From positions 62,001-126,000 of the forward strand of contig WNKP01000011.1 in the NCBI GenBank assembly GCA_009797885.1: a stretch of 64,000 nucleotides of DNA. Reading direction: 5' to 3'. Position 1 is the first letter of the stretch. Each line of letters opens with the position of its first letter. The notes beneath the pieces are model-generated. The model ran no database searches, had not been told where the DNA came from, and saw only the letters and a list, made by a program, of their open reading frames with translations. Source of the DNA: Flavobacteriaceae bacterium GF1 (GTDB taxonomy: Bacteria; Bacteroidota; Bacteroidia; Flavobacteriales; Flavobacteriaceae). Both the position numbers and the translations under genes were made by a program. Of the stretch, positions 1 to 8,723 are shown one piece after another.

Positions 1-335
1 AAATCCATAATCCCATTTGCGGTAGCGGCACATACATAATCAAAATGACTGGTTTCCCCCCTAATTACACTACCAATGGCGATAATGGCATCCACGTTTT
101 TGGTGGCCACCATCTTTTTACATCCAAAAGCAAGCTCAAAACTACCGGGGACGTTCCAACGAATAAGGTTTTTAGGCTCCACCCCACAATCCAGAAGGGC
201 ATCCTGGGCCCCCTTAAAAAGGTTTTCCGTAATGCCATGGTTCCACTCGGAAACGACCAGCCCAATTCTTAGCCCGGAAGCATCCGGAATCTTCGACTTG
301 TCGTAATGGGAAAGATTTTTTGTTTCGGTGGCCAT
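1..335 (-). CDS. ribH: 6,7-dimethyl-8-ribityllumazine synthase, C-terminus cut by window edge
   Basis: Lumazine synthase condenses 5-amino-6-ribitylaminouracil with dihydroxybutanone phosphate in riboflavin synthesis. Reading the minus strand from the ATG at 333-335 gives about 111 residues with the family's landmarks: IGLVVSEWN near residue 25, the WNVPGSFELAF substrate loop near 62, and IGSVIRGETSHFDYV near 90. The gene runs off the left edge after the GETSHFDYV segment, so roughly the last third is missing. Its start lies only 4 bases after the stop of the TPR gene transcribed in the same direction, so the two are probably one transcript. The identification rests on the motifs and is secure. 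Confidence 0.93.
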   Translation of the reverse strand, partial: MATETKNLSHYDKSKIPDASGLRIGLVVSEWNHGITENLFKGAQDALLDCGVEPKNLIRWNVPGSFELAFGCKKMVATKNVDAIIAIGSVIRGETSHFDYVCAATANGIMD

Positions 336-339
336 GCCC

Positions 340-1104
340 TTAATTTTCGGCAAACCCGATTACAGCATCAATATTATTGGCTTCGGCTGCGCCCTTAAAT
401 TCCTCTTTAATCCGATTAAAATATTCCAGGGCTTTATCCCTGTAGCCTAAGTCCAAAGCGGCAACCCCAGCTTTGTACAAAAACTTGGGGGCCGTGAATT
501 CATTCTCGCCGGCTGCGGCAATAGCCTTTTCATAATAATCCAATGCATCTTCCGGTTGCTTCAATTGTGAAAACGCATCCCCTATGCCGCCCAAGGCCAA
601 GGATTTATAAACCTCATCATCCGATGAAAAATCCTCCAGATATGAAATGGCTTCCTGATATTGTTGTAGATTCAAGTAGGCCATTCCCGCAGAATACTTT
701 GCCAAATTGGAAGTTGGGGTCCCACTGTACTCATCAATGATATCCAAAAATCCGAACTTACCCTCAGAACCATTCAATGCAAGTACCAACAAAGAATCTT
801 TTTGTTCGTCATTGGTCAAAGCCTGATTGAAGTTTTGCATTGGATAAGAAAACTCGTTCGCAGCATTGGTATCCCTTGGCTCCACCACAAATTGGTTGTA
901 CGCCAAATACCCTAAAACTCCAACGGCCACGGCAATTATGGCGCCCAGAATGAAATTTTGGTTCTTGGAGAACCAGGCCTCGGTCTTGGAAGCACCTTGA
1001 TCCAAGGTGGTGAATACCTCTGCAGTAGTACTGCTATCAACTTCTGCCTTAGCCTCCTCAGCCTTGTTCTTAGGTTTATATCCACGCTTCTTATAAGTGG
1101 CCAT
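340..1104 (-). CDS. Membrane-anchored tetratricopeptide-repeat protein
   Basis: A 254-residue protein. The N-terminus is basic and charged, one transmembrane helix lies at about residues 51-71 (FILGAIIAVAVGVLGYLAY), and the rest is TPR-like helical repeats from about 130 to 235 (AKYSAGMAYLNLQQYQEAI, GIGDAFSQLKQPEDALDYY, YKAGVAALDLGYRDKALEYF). The layout resembles YfgM-type tethered TPR proteins, which in proteobacteria work with envelope chaperones. That role is inference here. It is followed after 4 bases by ribH. A TACTTTTG element on the minus strand (1124-1131) sits just upstream and fits a Bacteroidota -7 box. Confidence 0.8.
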   Translation of the reverse strand: MATYKKRGYKPKNKAEEAKAEVDSSTTAEVFTTLDQGASKTEAWFSKNQNFILGAIIAVAVGVLGYLAYNQFVVEPRDTNAANEFSYPMQNFNQALTNDEQKDSLLVLALNGSEGKFGFLDIIDEYSGTPTSNLAKYSAGMAYLNLQQYQEAISYLEDFSSDDEVYKSLALGGIGDAFSQLKQPEDALDYYEKAIAAAGENEFTAPKFLYKAGVAALDLGYRDKALEYFNRIKEEFKGAAEANNIDAVIGFAEN

Positions 1105-1229
1105 GCTTTAATTTTTAATCGCGCAAAAGTAATCGATTTCATTCAAAAACGAAAGGTAAATTATTCGTTATTTTTGGTGGCCTTGGAATGTCCATCAATA
1201 CGGTATCCGTCACAAGCAGATCAAAACAG

Positions 1230-2309
1230 ATGCACTTAAAACGTTTATCATTAGTCAATTACAAGAGTTTTGAGTCAAAAACCCTGGAGTTTAACCCTGT
1301 CATCAATTGTTTGGTAGGGGAAAACGGGGTGGGCAAAACCAATATCCTGGATGCCATTTACCACCTCTCTTTTGGGAAGAGTTACTTTAATCCTGTTTCC
1401 ACACAGAATATTAAGCACGGAACGGATTTCTTTGTCATTGAGGGGGAGTTTGAAAAAGAGGACAAAAATGAAAAAATAGTCTGTAGTTTTAAAAAAGGTT
1501 TAAAAAAGGTCATCAAACGCAATGGAAAGGCCTATGGGCGATTTTCCAATCACATTGGTTTTTTACCCCTGGTGATCATCTCACCTGCCGATCGGGATTT
1601 AATAATTGAAGGGAGTGATACCAGAAGAAAGTTTATTGATGGGGTCATCTCCCAATCGGATAAGGAATACTTACAAACCTTGATCGAATACAATAAAGTC
1701 CTTGCCCAAAGGAATTCATTGTTGAAATATTTTGTGGCCAACAATACGTTCAGTGGGGACACCCTCTCCATTTACAATCAACAACTGCATGAAAAGGGCA
1801 GCGTTATCCATCGCAAACGCCAACAGTTTTTGGAGGATTTTATCCCTATCTTCAAAGAACAGTACCAAAACATTTCTGAAAAAGAGGAGTACATTGACCT
1901 AAAGTATGACTCCAAACTATCGGAAAACACCTTACTGGAATTATTGGAAACAGCCTTGGAAAAAGACCGTATTCTGCAGTATACGAGTGTTGGCATCCAT
2001 AAGGACGATCTGGATTTTTCAATAGCCGGCCACCCTATTAAAAAGTTCGGAAGCCAAGGCCAGCAAAAGTCTTTTCTCATTGCACTAAAATTGGCCCAAT
2101 TCCACTTCATAAAAGCACAGTCCAAGACTACCCCAATCCTCTTAATGGATGATATTTTTGATAAGCTCGACGAAAGAAGGGTATCCCATATCATCTCCTT
2201 GGTGGAAAAAGAGCATTTTGGGCAGTTGTTCATTAGCGATACCCATGTGGACCGGACGGAAAAAGTGGTAAAAAGTATCCATCAAGAGTATAAAATATTT
2301 ACTTTGTAA
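1230..2309 (+). CDS. recF: DNA replication/repair protein RecF
   Basis: RecF is an SMC-like ATPase that acts at DNA gaps with RecO and RecR to load RecA (recR is also in this window, at 55.5 kb). I chose the ATG at 1230, giving 359 residues, the usual family size; an in-frame ATG 42 bases upstream only adds a non-conserved tail. Visible motifs are the Walker [12 protein letters not shown] near residue 30, the ABC-type signature [17 protein letters not shown] near 275-290, and Walker [14 protein letters not shown] near 310. A TATTTTTG box (1169-1176) lies upstream, diverging from the TPR/ribH promoter. It is followed 1 base later by a lipoprotein gene. Confidence 0.95.
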   Translation: MHLKRLSLVNYKSFESKTLEFNPVINCLVGENGVGKTNILDAIYHLSFGKSYFNPVSTQNIKHGTDFFVIEGEFEKEDKNEKIVCSFKKGLKKVIKRNGKAYGRFSNHIGFLPLVIISPADRDLIIEGSDTRRKFIDGVISQSDKEYLQTLIEYNKVLAQRNSLLKYFVANNTFSGDTLSIYNQQLHEKGSVIHRKRQQFLEDFIPIFKEQYQNISEKEEYIDLKYDSKLSENTLLELLETALEKDRILQYTSVGIHKDDLDFSIAGHPIKKFGSQGQQKSFLIALKLAQFHFIKAQSKTTPILLMDDIFDKLDERRVSHIISLVEKEHFGQLFISDTHVDRTEKVVKSIHQEYKIFTL

Positions 2310-2310
2310 C

Positions 2311-2748
2311 ATGCGTACAGGATTCTTTTGCTTGGCAGTCTTATTCTTGGTCGGTTGTAAAAAAAACATTGAAAAAGAAAACCTTCAGGAACTGAATGGC
2401 TATTGGGAAATAACCGAAGTGGAATTTCCCAATGGACAAAAAAAGACCTATACCATAAGTACAACGATTGATTTCATCGCTTTTGAAAATATGTCCGGAT
2501 ATCGGAAAAAGGTACAGCCAAAACTGGATGGCACCTATCAAACCTCGGACGATGCTGAACGCTTTGAAATTTCCGAAAGGGATGATGGTTTTTACCTAAC
2601 CTACAGCAATGGAACGGAACAATGGGAAGAAAAGTTGATTTCCATAGCGGAAAATTCCTTTTCGGTCCAAAACCAGGATAAAAAAATCTATCGGTATACA
2701 AAATACGAACCTTTAAACCTGGGTCCTGATGCCAAAACGCCAAAATGA
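2311..2748 (+). CDS. Small lipocalin-like lipoprotein
   Basis: A 145-residue protein with a short signal peptide ending in a lipobox (FLVGC, Cys at about residue 16), so probably lipidated and exported. The remainder is a beta-rich single domain starting ELNGYWEITEVEFPNGQ, resembling the small lipocalin-like lipoproteins common in flavobacteria. Ligand and role are unknown. It starts 1 base after the recF stop and its 3' end overlaps the next gene by 20 bases, so recF, this gene and the DUF721 gene are very likely co-transcribed. Confidence 0.7.
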   Translation: MRTGFFCLAVLFLVGCKKNIEKENLQELNGYWEITEVEFPNGQKKTYTISTTIDFIAFENMSGYRKKVQPKLDGTYQTSDDAERFEISERDDGFYLTYSNGTEQWEEKLISIAENSFSVQNQDKKIYRYTKYEPLNLGPDAKTPK

Positions 2749-3025
2749 ACATCTAAAACTGGGCGAAGCACTGCGCGAGTTCATTAAGGAAAACAAGTTG
2801 CAAAAAGGCATGGACAAGGTCGATGCCCGAGAAGCCTGGAACCGTTTAATGGGTAATGGGGTCAACAACTATACCCGAAGTGTGGAGTTGAAAGGCGATA
2901 CACTTTATGTCTCACTGACCTCATCGGTGCTTCGTGAAGAACTCTCCTACGGTAAGGGCAAAATTATTGGTATGCTGAATGAAGAACTGGGAAAGGAATT
3001 GATAAAAAAGCTCATTTTAAGATAA
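2729..3025 (+). CDS. DUF721 (DciA-like) protein
   Basis: A 98-residue protein with the DUF721 pattern: an amphipathic N-terminal helix (LGEALREFIKENKLQKGMDK), a W in REAWNRLMG, then a KH-like strand-helix fold (LKGDTLYVSLTSSVLREELSY). Proteobacterial and actinobacterial DUF721 proteins include DciA, which helps load the replicative helicase. The link to recF supports a DNA-related role, but this is inferred from family and position. It overlaps the preceding lipoprotein gene by 20 bases and is followed directly by a hairpin terminator. Confidence 0.8.
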   Translation: MPKRQNEHLKLGEALREFIKENKLQKGMDKVDAREAWNRLMGNGVNNYTRSVELKGDTLYVSLTSSVLREELSYGKGKIIGMLNEELGKELIKKLILR

Positions 3026-3031
3026 AAAAAA

Positions 3032-3051
3032 GCCATCCCTATCCGGATGGC
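3032..3051. terminator. Bidirectional hairpin terminator between DUF721 gene and ndk
   Basis: GCCATCC, a 6-base loop and GGATGGC form a 7-bp perfect stem. It is preceded by eight A residues and followed by a T-rich stretch, so it can stop the recF-side transcript on the plus strand and the ndk transcript on the minus strand. Confidence 0.8.
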
Positions 3052-3076
3052 CTGTCTTTTTCGTTCGCTTTGCCCA

Positions 3077-3496
3077 TTAAAAAATCTCCCGACCGGAAAA
3101 ATGGAAAGCTCCTTCTATGGAAGCATTTTCATCACTATCGGAACCGTGCACTGCATTTTCGGCAACATTGGAGGCATATAATTTACGAATAGTCCCCTCC
3201 GCAGCTTGTTCTGGGTTGGTGGCACCGATCAATGCCCGAAAGTCTTCAACAGCATTGTCCTTTTCCAAGATGGCAGCAACAATAGGTCCCCTCGTCATAA
3301 AATCCACCAATTCCCCAAAGAACGGTCGTTCCTTGTGTATCGAATAAAATGTCTCTGCATCCCTCCTACTCAATTGTGTGTATTTCATGGCGACAATCTT
3401 AAACCCGGCACCACTGATTTTCTCCAAAATGGCACCTATATAACCCTTCTCCACGGCATCGGGTTTAATCATGGTAAACGTCCTGTTTCCTATCAT
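3077..3496 (-). CDS. ndk: Nucleoside-diphosphate kinase
   Basis: Transfers the gamma phosphate from ATP to other NDPs through a phospho-histidine. The 139-residue length is normal. [16 protein letters not shown] near residue 6 and the active-site segment [15 protein letters not shown] near 115, containing the catalytic His, are both visible, as is [18 protein letters not shown]. It is a single gene with its own consensus promoter upstream (3513-3542) and a terminator downstream. Confidence 0.97.
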   Translation of the reverse strand: MIGNRTFTMIKPDAVEKGYIGAILEKISGAGFKIVAMKYTQLSRRDAETFYSIHKERPFFGELVDFMTRGPIVAAILEKDNAVEDFRALIGATNPEQAAEGTIRKLYASNVAENAVHGSDSDENASIEGAFHFSGREIF

Positions 3497-3512
3497 TCTT
3501 GAAAATTTTTGG

Positions 3513-3542
3513 CAAAAATAATCCTTTTCGGATAAGGGACAA
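3513..3542 (-). promoter_or_regulatory. Bacteroidota-type promoter of ndk
   Basis: On the minus strand TTG (3540-3542) is followed by exactly 19 bases and TATTTTTG (3513-3520), matching the Bacteroidota consensus of TTG and TAnnTTTG. It ends 17 bases before the ndk start codon. Confidence 0.75.
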
Positions 3543-3545
3543 ACC

Positions 3546-4595
3546 TTAGTAAGGTTGTTTTAATTCCTGATATACCTCTCCATTTTCCCCCATAATTTTA
3601 AAGTGGGCCACTTTGGCCCTTAAGTCAATCTCAACCCATCCAAAGCTGGTGATGGATACCGCTTCACCCACACGATACGGATTGGGTTCCCCTGTGTAAG
3701 AGTCATAGGAATGTGTTAATCCACTGCTGGTAAAATCCAATATGGGGTAAGAAAGGTCATCGGATTCCTTTTTGGAAAATTCGGATATATGCCGATCGCC
3801 CGACAAGAAAATCACTCCTTTTGCGCCTGATTTTTTAATGATATCCAACATTTTATCTACTTCATGGGGATGATTGGCCCATTTCTCAAAACCATGCGCA
3901 TTGGACAAAAATTGAATACTGGTCACAATAAAATTGAAATCGGCCCTTGAGTTTGAAAGTTCTTTTTCCAACCATTTCCATTGTTCAGCTCCTAAAATGG
4001 TCCCGTCCCCGTACGTATTCGGTAAATAACGAGCACCTTCGTTCGTACCATCGGTCAACGGGGTTCTAAAAAAACGCGTATCCAGATTTATGATTTTCAC
4101 GGACCCTCCCGGTTTGGAAATCAACTCTGAAGAATAAACCCCATCCCGATTTCTCCTGGGGTCATCCTTATCGACTTCCATGAAGTCAAGAAACAGTTGT
4201 TGACTTTCCTTCTTTTTGGGGAATTCCACACCTCCATCGTTCACTCCGTAGTCATGATCGTCCCAAGTTCCGGTAATGTGGACTTTTTCATCCAATGCAG
4301 CATACTCGGGAATGGCCTTTTGTTGTTGGTACATCCATTCCATTTTCGCCATATCCTCAGTATCGGCATAAATGTTGTCCCCTCCCCAAATAAAAACATC
4401 AGGATTTGCCAACAGAATATCGTCCCAAAACACATTCTGTTCATCATGTTTATTGCACGAACCAAATGCAATGAGAACCTTGGAATCACTGTCTTCAAGC
4501 TTAGGCGTGGCCGCCTGGTCCGTACTATCTTTTTCCTGGGACTTACATCCTATCAACAAGATTGGGAGCAACGTAATCAATGAAATTTTTTTCAT
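3546..4595 (-). CDS. PhoD-like metallophosphatase lipoprotein
   Basis: A 349-residue exported lipoprotein (signal peptide with ILLIGC lipobox). The metallophosphatase motifs of the PhoD/alkaline phosphatase D superfamily appear in order: FGSCNK near 45, WGGDNIYAD near 70, [13 protein letters not shown] near 110, and [10 protein letters not shown] near 265. The substrate is not evident; relatives hydrolyse phosphodiesters or phosphomonoesters outside the cytoplasm. It is transcribed away from nrnA and appears monocistronic. The GDN, DDHD and GDRH metal-ligand motifs are all present, so it is probably active. Confidence 0.85.
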   Translation of the reverse strand: MKKISLITLLPILLIGCKSQEKDSTDQAATPKLEDSDSKVLIAFGSCNKHDEQNVFWDDILLANPDVFIWGGDNIYADTEDMAKMEWMYQQQKAIPEYAALDEKVHITGTWDDHDYGVNDGGVEFPKKKESQQLFLDFMEVDKDDPRRNRDGVYSSELISKPGGSVKIINLDTRFFRTPLTDGTNEGARYLPNTYGDGTILGAEQWKWLEKELSNSRADFNFIVTSIQFLSNAHGFEKWANHPHEVDKMLDIIKKSGAKGVIFLSGDRHISEFSKKESDDLSYPILDFTSSGLTHSYDSYTGEPNPYRVGEAVSITSFGWVEIDLRAKVAHFKIMGENGEVYQELKQPY

Positions 4596-4660
4596 AAAGA
4601 GGGCTTCAGGTTACGCCTCAAATTTAAGCCACTATAAATTACGCCAATGTTATATTATCG

Positions 4661-4668
4661 TATATTTG
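4661..4668 (+). promoter_or_regulatory. -7 element of nrnA-gldI operon
   Basis: TATATTTG matches the Bacteroidota -7 consensus TAnnTTTG. A TTA (4639-4641) sits exactly 19 bases upstream in place of TTG. The start codon at 4674 is only 5 bases downstream, so the transcript would be leaderless or nearly so. Confidence 0.5.
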
Positions 4669-4673
4669 CGCGC

Positions 4674-5690
4674 ATGAATTCAGCAGACGTAGCCAAGGTA
4701 TGGGAACTGCTCTCGCAATCCAACAACATCCTCATTGTACCCCATAAAAATCCCGATGGCGACGCTATTGGTTCCACTTTGGGGCTGTTTCATTTCTTAA
4801 AATTATTGGGAAAAACCGCTCAGGTAATCGTGCCAAATGACTATCCCAAATTCCTGAAATGGATGCCCGGTACTGATGGCATCCTAAATTTTGAAAAGCA
4901 TAACACCCAAGCCCAGGAGTATTTGGCCAAAACGGACTTGATTTTCACCTTGGATTTCAATCATCTTTCAAGAACAGGGCAAATGGAGCAATTTTTGGAA
5001 GGGTCCAATGCAAAATTTGTGATGATCGATCATCATCAACAACCTGATGACTATGCCGTGGTAACGTACTCCGATGTGTCCATGAGTTCAACCTGTGAAA
5101 TGGTGTACAATACCATTGAGGCATTTGGGGAAAGTGAGAGGATAACACCGGAAATTGCCACCTGTTTGTATACAGGAATCATGACGGATACCGGATCTTT
5201 TAAGTTCTCGTCCACCACCAGTAGGACACATAGGGTGGTTGCCGAATTGATAGACAAGGGCGCACAAAATATGTGGATCCATCAACAGGTTTTTGACACC
5301 AATTCACCTGCCAGGCTCCATTTACTGGGTACGGCACTCAAAAATCTGACCATCCTAAATACGTATCGAACGGCCTATATAACGCTATCACAGGAAGAAC
5401 TGGACAGACACCAATACGGAAAAGGGGATACCGAAGGGTTTGTAAATTATGGCCTGACCTTGGAGCATATCATCTTCGCCGCCATTTTTATTGAAAACAA
5501 GGAAGAGGGAATCATCAAGATTTCCTTCCGTTCCATGGGCAATTTTTCCGTAAATGAATTTGCAAGGGCCCATTTTAACGGAGGCGGACATACCAATGCT
5601 GCCGGTGGACGAAGTACGAGTTCCATGGATGAAACGGTACAAAGGTTTGAAAGACTTTTAAAGGAGTACAAAAACCAATTGCTGGCATGA
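4674..5690 (+). CDS. nrnA: DHH-family oligoribonuclease / pAp phosphatase NrnA
   Basis: NrnA degrades 2-5-nucleotide RNA and dephosphorylates pAp. The protein from the ATG at 4674 has 338 residues. An upstream in-frame ATG at 4647 lies before the -7 promoter box and is unlikely to be used. Motifs of the DHH N-terminal domain are HKNPDGDAIGSTLG near 25, the DHH box MIDHHQQPDD near 115, and GIMTDTGSFKFSS near 165. The DHHA1 domain shows NGGGHTNAAGG near 310. Its last four bases overlap the gldI start (ATGA), indicating translational coupling with a gliding-related lipoprotein. Confidence 0.92.
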   Translation: MNSADVAKVWELLSQSNNILIVPHKNPDGDAIGSTLGLFHFLKLLGKTAQVIVPNDYPKFLKWMPGTDGILNFEKHNTQAQEYLAKTDLIFTLDFNHLSRTGQMEQFLEGSNAKFVMIDHHQQPDDYAVVTYSDVSMSSTCEMVYNTIEAFGESERITPEIATCLYTGIMTDTGSFKFSSTTSRTHRVVAELIDKGAQNMWIHQQVFDTNSPARLHLLGTALKNLTILNTYRTAYITLSQEELDRHQYGKGDTEGFVNYGLTLEHIIFAAIFIENKEEGIIKISFRSMGNFSVNEFARAHFNGGGHTNAAGGRSTSSMDETVQRFERLLKEYKNQLLA

Positions 5691-6238
5691 AAAGAATAGG
5701 CTTTTTTCTACTCCCAATTGTATTGTTTTTGGCCTGTGGTGAACCTGTACCAAGAAAACCGGTCCAGGTAAAATCCGGAAGTTTTTTTAAGGAATCCGTA
5801 GCACGCAGCAAGAAGGTTTTGGAGATGGAGACCGAAGCCATCCAAAACCTTATCAAAAAAGACAGTTCCAACACCTATTTTTCAAGTAATAGTGGGTTTT
5901 GGTATCGTTATGAACAAAAAAAGGATGGTACCGGTTATTTGCCAAAGACCAATGATATTGTCCTGCTAACCTATAGTACAATGTCCTTGGCGGGAGATAC
6001 CATTTACCCTATGGATGATATCGGTCTTGTGGAGCATGCCGTGGATAAATCACAACTGTTTCCCGGACTGCGAAATGCGGTAAAATTGCTGCAAAAGGGG
6101 GAAAGGGCAACTTTCCTTTTTCCTTCAAGTCAAGCTTTTGGTTATAAAGGCGACAATGATGGAATTGGTCCCAACACCCCAATAAAACTAAGTTTAACAC
6201 TGCTGGAAATCAAAAAGGACAGTAGCAACATAAAATAG
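5687..6238 (+). CDS. gldI: Gliding-motility FKBP-type peptidyl-prolyl isomerase GldI
   Basis: A 183-residue lipoprotein (signal peptide ending LFLAC) with an FKBP-type isomerase domain over about residues 65-175 (GFWYRYEQKKDGTGYLPK, QLFPGLRNAVKLLQKGERAT, SQAFGYKGDND, GPNTPIKLSLTLLEI). GldI in Flavobacterium johnsoniae is a lipoprotein required for gliding and the type IX secretion machinery, probably as a folding factor. The match is by architecture, length and its place next to another exported isomerase. It overlaps nrnA by 4 bases and is followed 6 bases later by the cyclophilin/FKBP gene. Confidence 0.8.
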   Translation: MKRIGFFLLPIVLFLACGEPVPRKPVQVKSGSFFKESVARSKKVLEMETEAIQNLIKKDSSNTYFSSNSGFWYRYEQKKDGTGYLPKTNDIVLLTYSTMSLAGDTIYPMDDIGLVEHAVDKSQLFPGLRNAVKLLQKGERATFLFPSSQAFGYKGDNDGIGPNTPIKLSLTLLEIKKDSSNIK

Positions 6239-6244
6239 TGATCA

Positions 6245-7351
6245 ATGAAGAAAATACTATTCGGGTTAAGTGCCCTAGCATTAATTCTAACCGGTTGTAA
6301 AACGGGAAAATATGCCGATTTGGGTGATGGTATCTTTGCCGATATCAAAACCACCAAAGGTGATATTATCGTAAAACTATATCACGAGGCCACCCCGGTT
6401 ACCGTTGCCAATTTTGTTTCCCTGGCGGAGGGAAACAGTCCTTTTGTAGATGAAAAGTTTAAGGACAAGAACTATTATGACGGCCTTATTTTTCATCGGG
6501 TGATCAAGGATTTTATGTTACAGGGTGGAGATCCCGAAGGTACCGGTAGGGGCAATCCCGGTTATAAATTCAAGGATGAGTTTGTGGACACCCTTAAACA
6601 TTCCAAAAAAGGGCTTCTTTCCATGGCAAATTCCGGACCAAAAACCAATGGAAGCCAATTCTTTGTTACCCATAAGCCCACCCCATGGTTGGACGGAAAA
6701 CATACGGTTTTTGGTGAAGTGATCCAAGGTCTGGAAGTGGTGGATACCATTGCCAATGTAAAAACGATACTCCAGGACAAGCCCGAAGTGGATGTAGTGA
6801 TGAACAAAGTGGAAATCATCCGCAACGGAAAGGAAGCCAGGAAGTTTGATGCCATCCAAATAATGACCGATTACTTTGCAGAGGAGGAAGAGGCCATTGC
6901 GGCCATGAAGAAGATGAAGGAAGATCTGGCCAAGGAATTTGAAAGCCAAATGGCTGAAGCCAAGGAATTGGATAGCGGCCTTAAAGTGTACTCCGTGGTC
7001 GAAGGTGATGACGAGAAACCCAAAATCGGACAAAAGGTCTTGGTAAACTATGCAGGCTATTTTATGGATGGAAACCTTTTTGATAGTAATATCGAGGAAA
7101 TTGCCCTCAAACACAACCAATACAATGCCGGTAGAAGAGATCAGGGCGGGTACGAACCCGTTCCCATGTTGTACAGCCCGGAGGCAAGATTGGTACCTGG
7201 ATTCAGGGAAGGCCTGCAAACCATGAAGGTAGGGGACAAAGTGCGTTTGTTCATCCCTCCGCACCTGGGTTATGGTGATAATGATTATGGCCCGATCCCG
7301 GGAGGGTCCACACTAGTTTTCGATTTAGAGATTACCGATATCTACCCATAA
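6245..7351 (+). CDS. Two-domain exported isomerase: cyclophilin fused to FKBP
   Basis: A 368-residue lipoprotein (LILTGC lipobox). Residues about 30-200 are a cyclophilin domain (LYHEATPVTVANFVSLAEG, FHRVIKDFMLQGGDPEGTG, MANSGPKTNGSQFFVT, WLDGKHTVFGEV). After a charged helical linker, about 255-368 form an FKBP domain (QKVLVNYAGYFMDGNLFDS, RLVPGFREGLQTMKVGDKV, HLGYGDNDYGPIPGGSTLV). Catalytic landmarks of both folds are present, so both isomerase sites could work. It is third in the nrnA-gldI operon and ends before a strong terminator. It probably helps fold periplasmic or outer-membrane proteins. Confidence 0.88.
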   Translation: MKKILFGLSALALILTGCKTGKYADLGDGIFADIKTTKGDIIVKLYHEATPVTVANFVSLAEGNSPFVDEKFKDKNYYDGLIFHRVIKDFMLQGGDPEGTGRGNPGYKFKDEFVDTLKHSKKGLLSMANSGPKTNGSQFFVTHKPTPWLDGKHTVFGEVIQGLEVVDTIANVKTILQDKPEVDVVMNKVEIIRNGKEARKFDAIQIMTDYFAEEEEAIAAMKKMKEDLAKEFESQMAEAKELDSGLKVYSVVEGDDEKPKIGQKVLVNYAGYFMDGNLFDSNIEEIALKHNQYNAGRRDQGGYEPVPMLYSPEARLVPGFREGLQTMKVGDKVRLFIPPHLGYGDNDYGPIPGGSTLVFDLEITDIYP

Positions 7352-7377
7352 AAAGTTTGAGGTATCCAGTTGCAGGA

Positions 7378-7413
7378 AACATCCCAAAAAGGACTATCTT
7401 TTTTGGGATGTTT
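7378..7413 (+). terminator. Rho-independent terminator after nrnA-gldI-PPIase operon
   Basis: AACATCCCAAAAA pairs with TTTTTGGGATGTT around a short loop, followed by a run of T. It lies 26 bases after the isomerase stop codon. Confidence 0.85.
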
Positions 7414-7437
7414 TTTTGAAGATATAATGAAATACTA

Positions 7438-8505
7438 ATGGTCCTAAAAACCAAGCATTGGCTAGCATTATCGTTGGTCCCACAAGTCCTGTTGGTGAAG
7501 GTCCTGGGAAACAATCCCGAGTGGGTGGAAACCTATTATTCGGAGGGAATCTATCCTTACATTTCCAAGTTTTTGAGATTCCTGTTCGGTTGGGCCCCTT
7601 TTTCAGTGGGTGATCTGTTCTACACCCTGCTCACCTTTGCGGCCCTCCGCTACCTATACTTACACGGAAAGACCATTTGGCAACGCCCTAAACGGTTTCT
7701 GGTGGATTTAGGAAGTGTTTTGGCGGTAGCTTACTTTATTTTTCACCTCTTTTGGGGGATGAACTATTATCGACTGCCCCTTGAGGAAAAACTGGGAATT
7801 GGTCGGGAATACTCCGTTGCGGAATTGGAAACCTTTACCCAGTCGTTGGTAGACCAGAGTAATCACTACCAACTTTTATTGACCAAGGACAGTACCAAGG
7901 CCGTACAAATCCCTTATTCAAGACCGGAAATATTCAATGAAGTACTATCCGGTTTTGATAGTCTTGCCACTGATTACCCCGGTTTTACCTATGAAAGGCC
8001 CAGCATTAAAAAGTCAATTTACAGTCTGGCCTTAACCTATATGGGCTACGGAGGCTACCTAAACCCCTTTACCAATGAGGCCCAGGTAAATGGCATTATT
8101 CCCATTGTGCGATATCCAACGGTGAGTGCCCATGAAATAGGCCATCAAGTGGGCTATTCCTCGGAATCCGATACGAATTTCATTGGTTTTTTAACCTGCT
8201 CCAAAGTGTCTGATCCTTATTATAAATATGCGGCCTATACACATGCCTTGGGGTATTGTTTGTCCGACCTTAGAAAAAAGGATCGGGAAAAATTTGATGC
8301 GGTCTGGAAAAACCTGAATCCCGGGGTCAAAAAAAACTATGCCGAAATCCGGGATTTTTGGAAAAGGTATGAAAATCCCACCGAACCTGTTTTCAAGGCC
8401 ATGTTCAACGCCTATCTAAAGGCGAACAACCAGGAAGACGGGATTCAAAGCTACAATAAGGTGGTAGGTTTGCTGGTCAATTATGACAAACGGTACGGGT
8501 TCTGA
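7438..8505 (+). CDS. DUF3810 membrane protein with zinc-protease-like HExxH
   Basis: A 355-residue protein with about three N-terminal hydrophobic segments (around residues 10-25, 50-70, 85-105) and a soluble domain. That domain carries SAHEIGHQVGYSSESD, an HExxH motif with a downstream acidic region typical of metal-dependent peptidases. DUF3810 proteins are Bacteroidota membrane proteins of unknown function, and proteolytic activity is inference from the motif alone. It is the last core gene before the cassette array and reads towards it. Confidence 0.75.
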   Translation: MVLKTKHWLALSLVPQVLLVKVLGNNPEWVETYYSEGIYPYISKFLRFLFGWAPFSVGDLFYTLLTFAALRYLYLHGKTIWQRPKRFLVDLGSVLAVAYFIFHLFWGMNYYRLPLEEKLGIGREYSVAELETFTQSLVDQSNHYQLLLTKDSTKAVQIPYSRPEIFNEVLSGFDSLATDYPGFTYERPSIKKSIYSLALTYMGYGGYLNPFTNEAQVNGIIPIVRYPTVSAHEIGHQVGYSSESDTNFIGFLTCSKVSDPYYKYAAYTHALGYCLSDLRKKDREKFDAVWKNLNPGVKKNYAEIRDFWKRYENPTEPVFKAMFNAYLKANNQEDGIQSYNKVVGLLVNYDKRYGF

Positions 8506-8649
8506 CTTCCTTGTAGGTTTGTTTCCATTACGTTACCTTTAAGACCGACTAATCAAAAAATCCCCTGGGAAAATACGACTCTTGGCACTCATTTTTTTAG
8601 GGTACAGGACTTTGGTTTTGGTCAAGGATTAGGATAGCATAAAAACCAA

Positions 8650-8707
8650 CCGGCAACCTGGCTATAATTCATAACGATGCCGCAAATCATGGCCGAGGCC
8701 GTTAGGC
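8650..8707 (+). repeat. attC-like site 1 (compact, left end of array)
   Basis: A 58-bp site: arm CCGGCAAC, inner arm CTGGCTATAATTCAT, loop, inner arm AAATCATGGCC, spacer GAGGCC, core GTTAGGC. This is the one core in the array that fits the classical integron GTTRRRY. No earlier site is visible, so its left arm has no partner in the window. Confidence 0.75.
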
Positions 8708-8723
8708 AAAATTTGATTGGGCA

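Noticed and set aside
1188-1229. Longer recF start
   Set aside because: The added 14 residues are not RecF-like and the ATG at 1230 gives the normal family length.
6518-7264. 248-codon minus-strand ORF opposite the cyclophilin/FKBP gene
   Set aside because: Antisense shadow of a gene with clear domain motifs; composition is that of reversed coding DNA.
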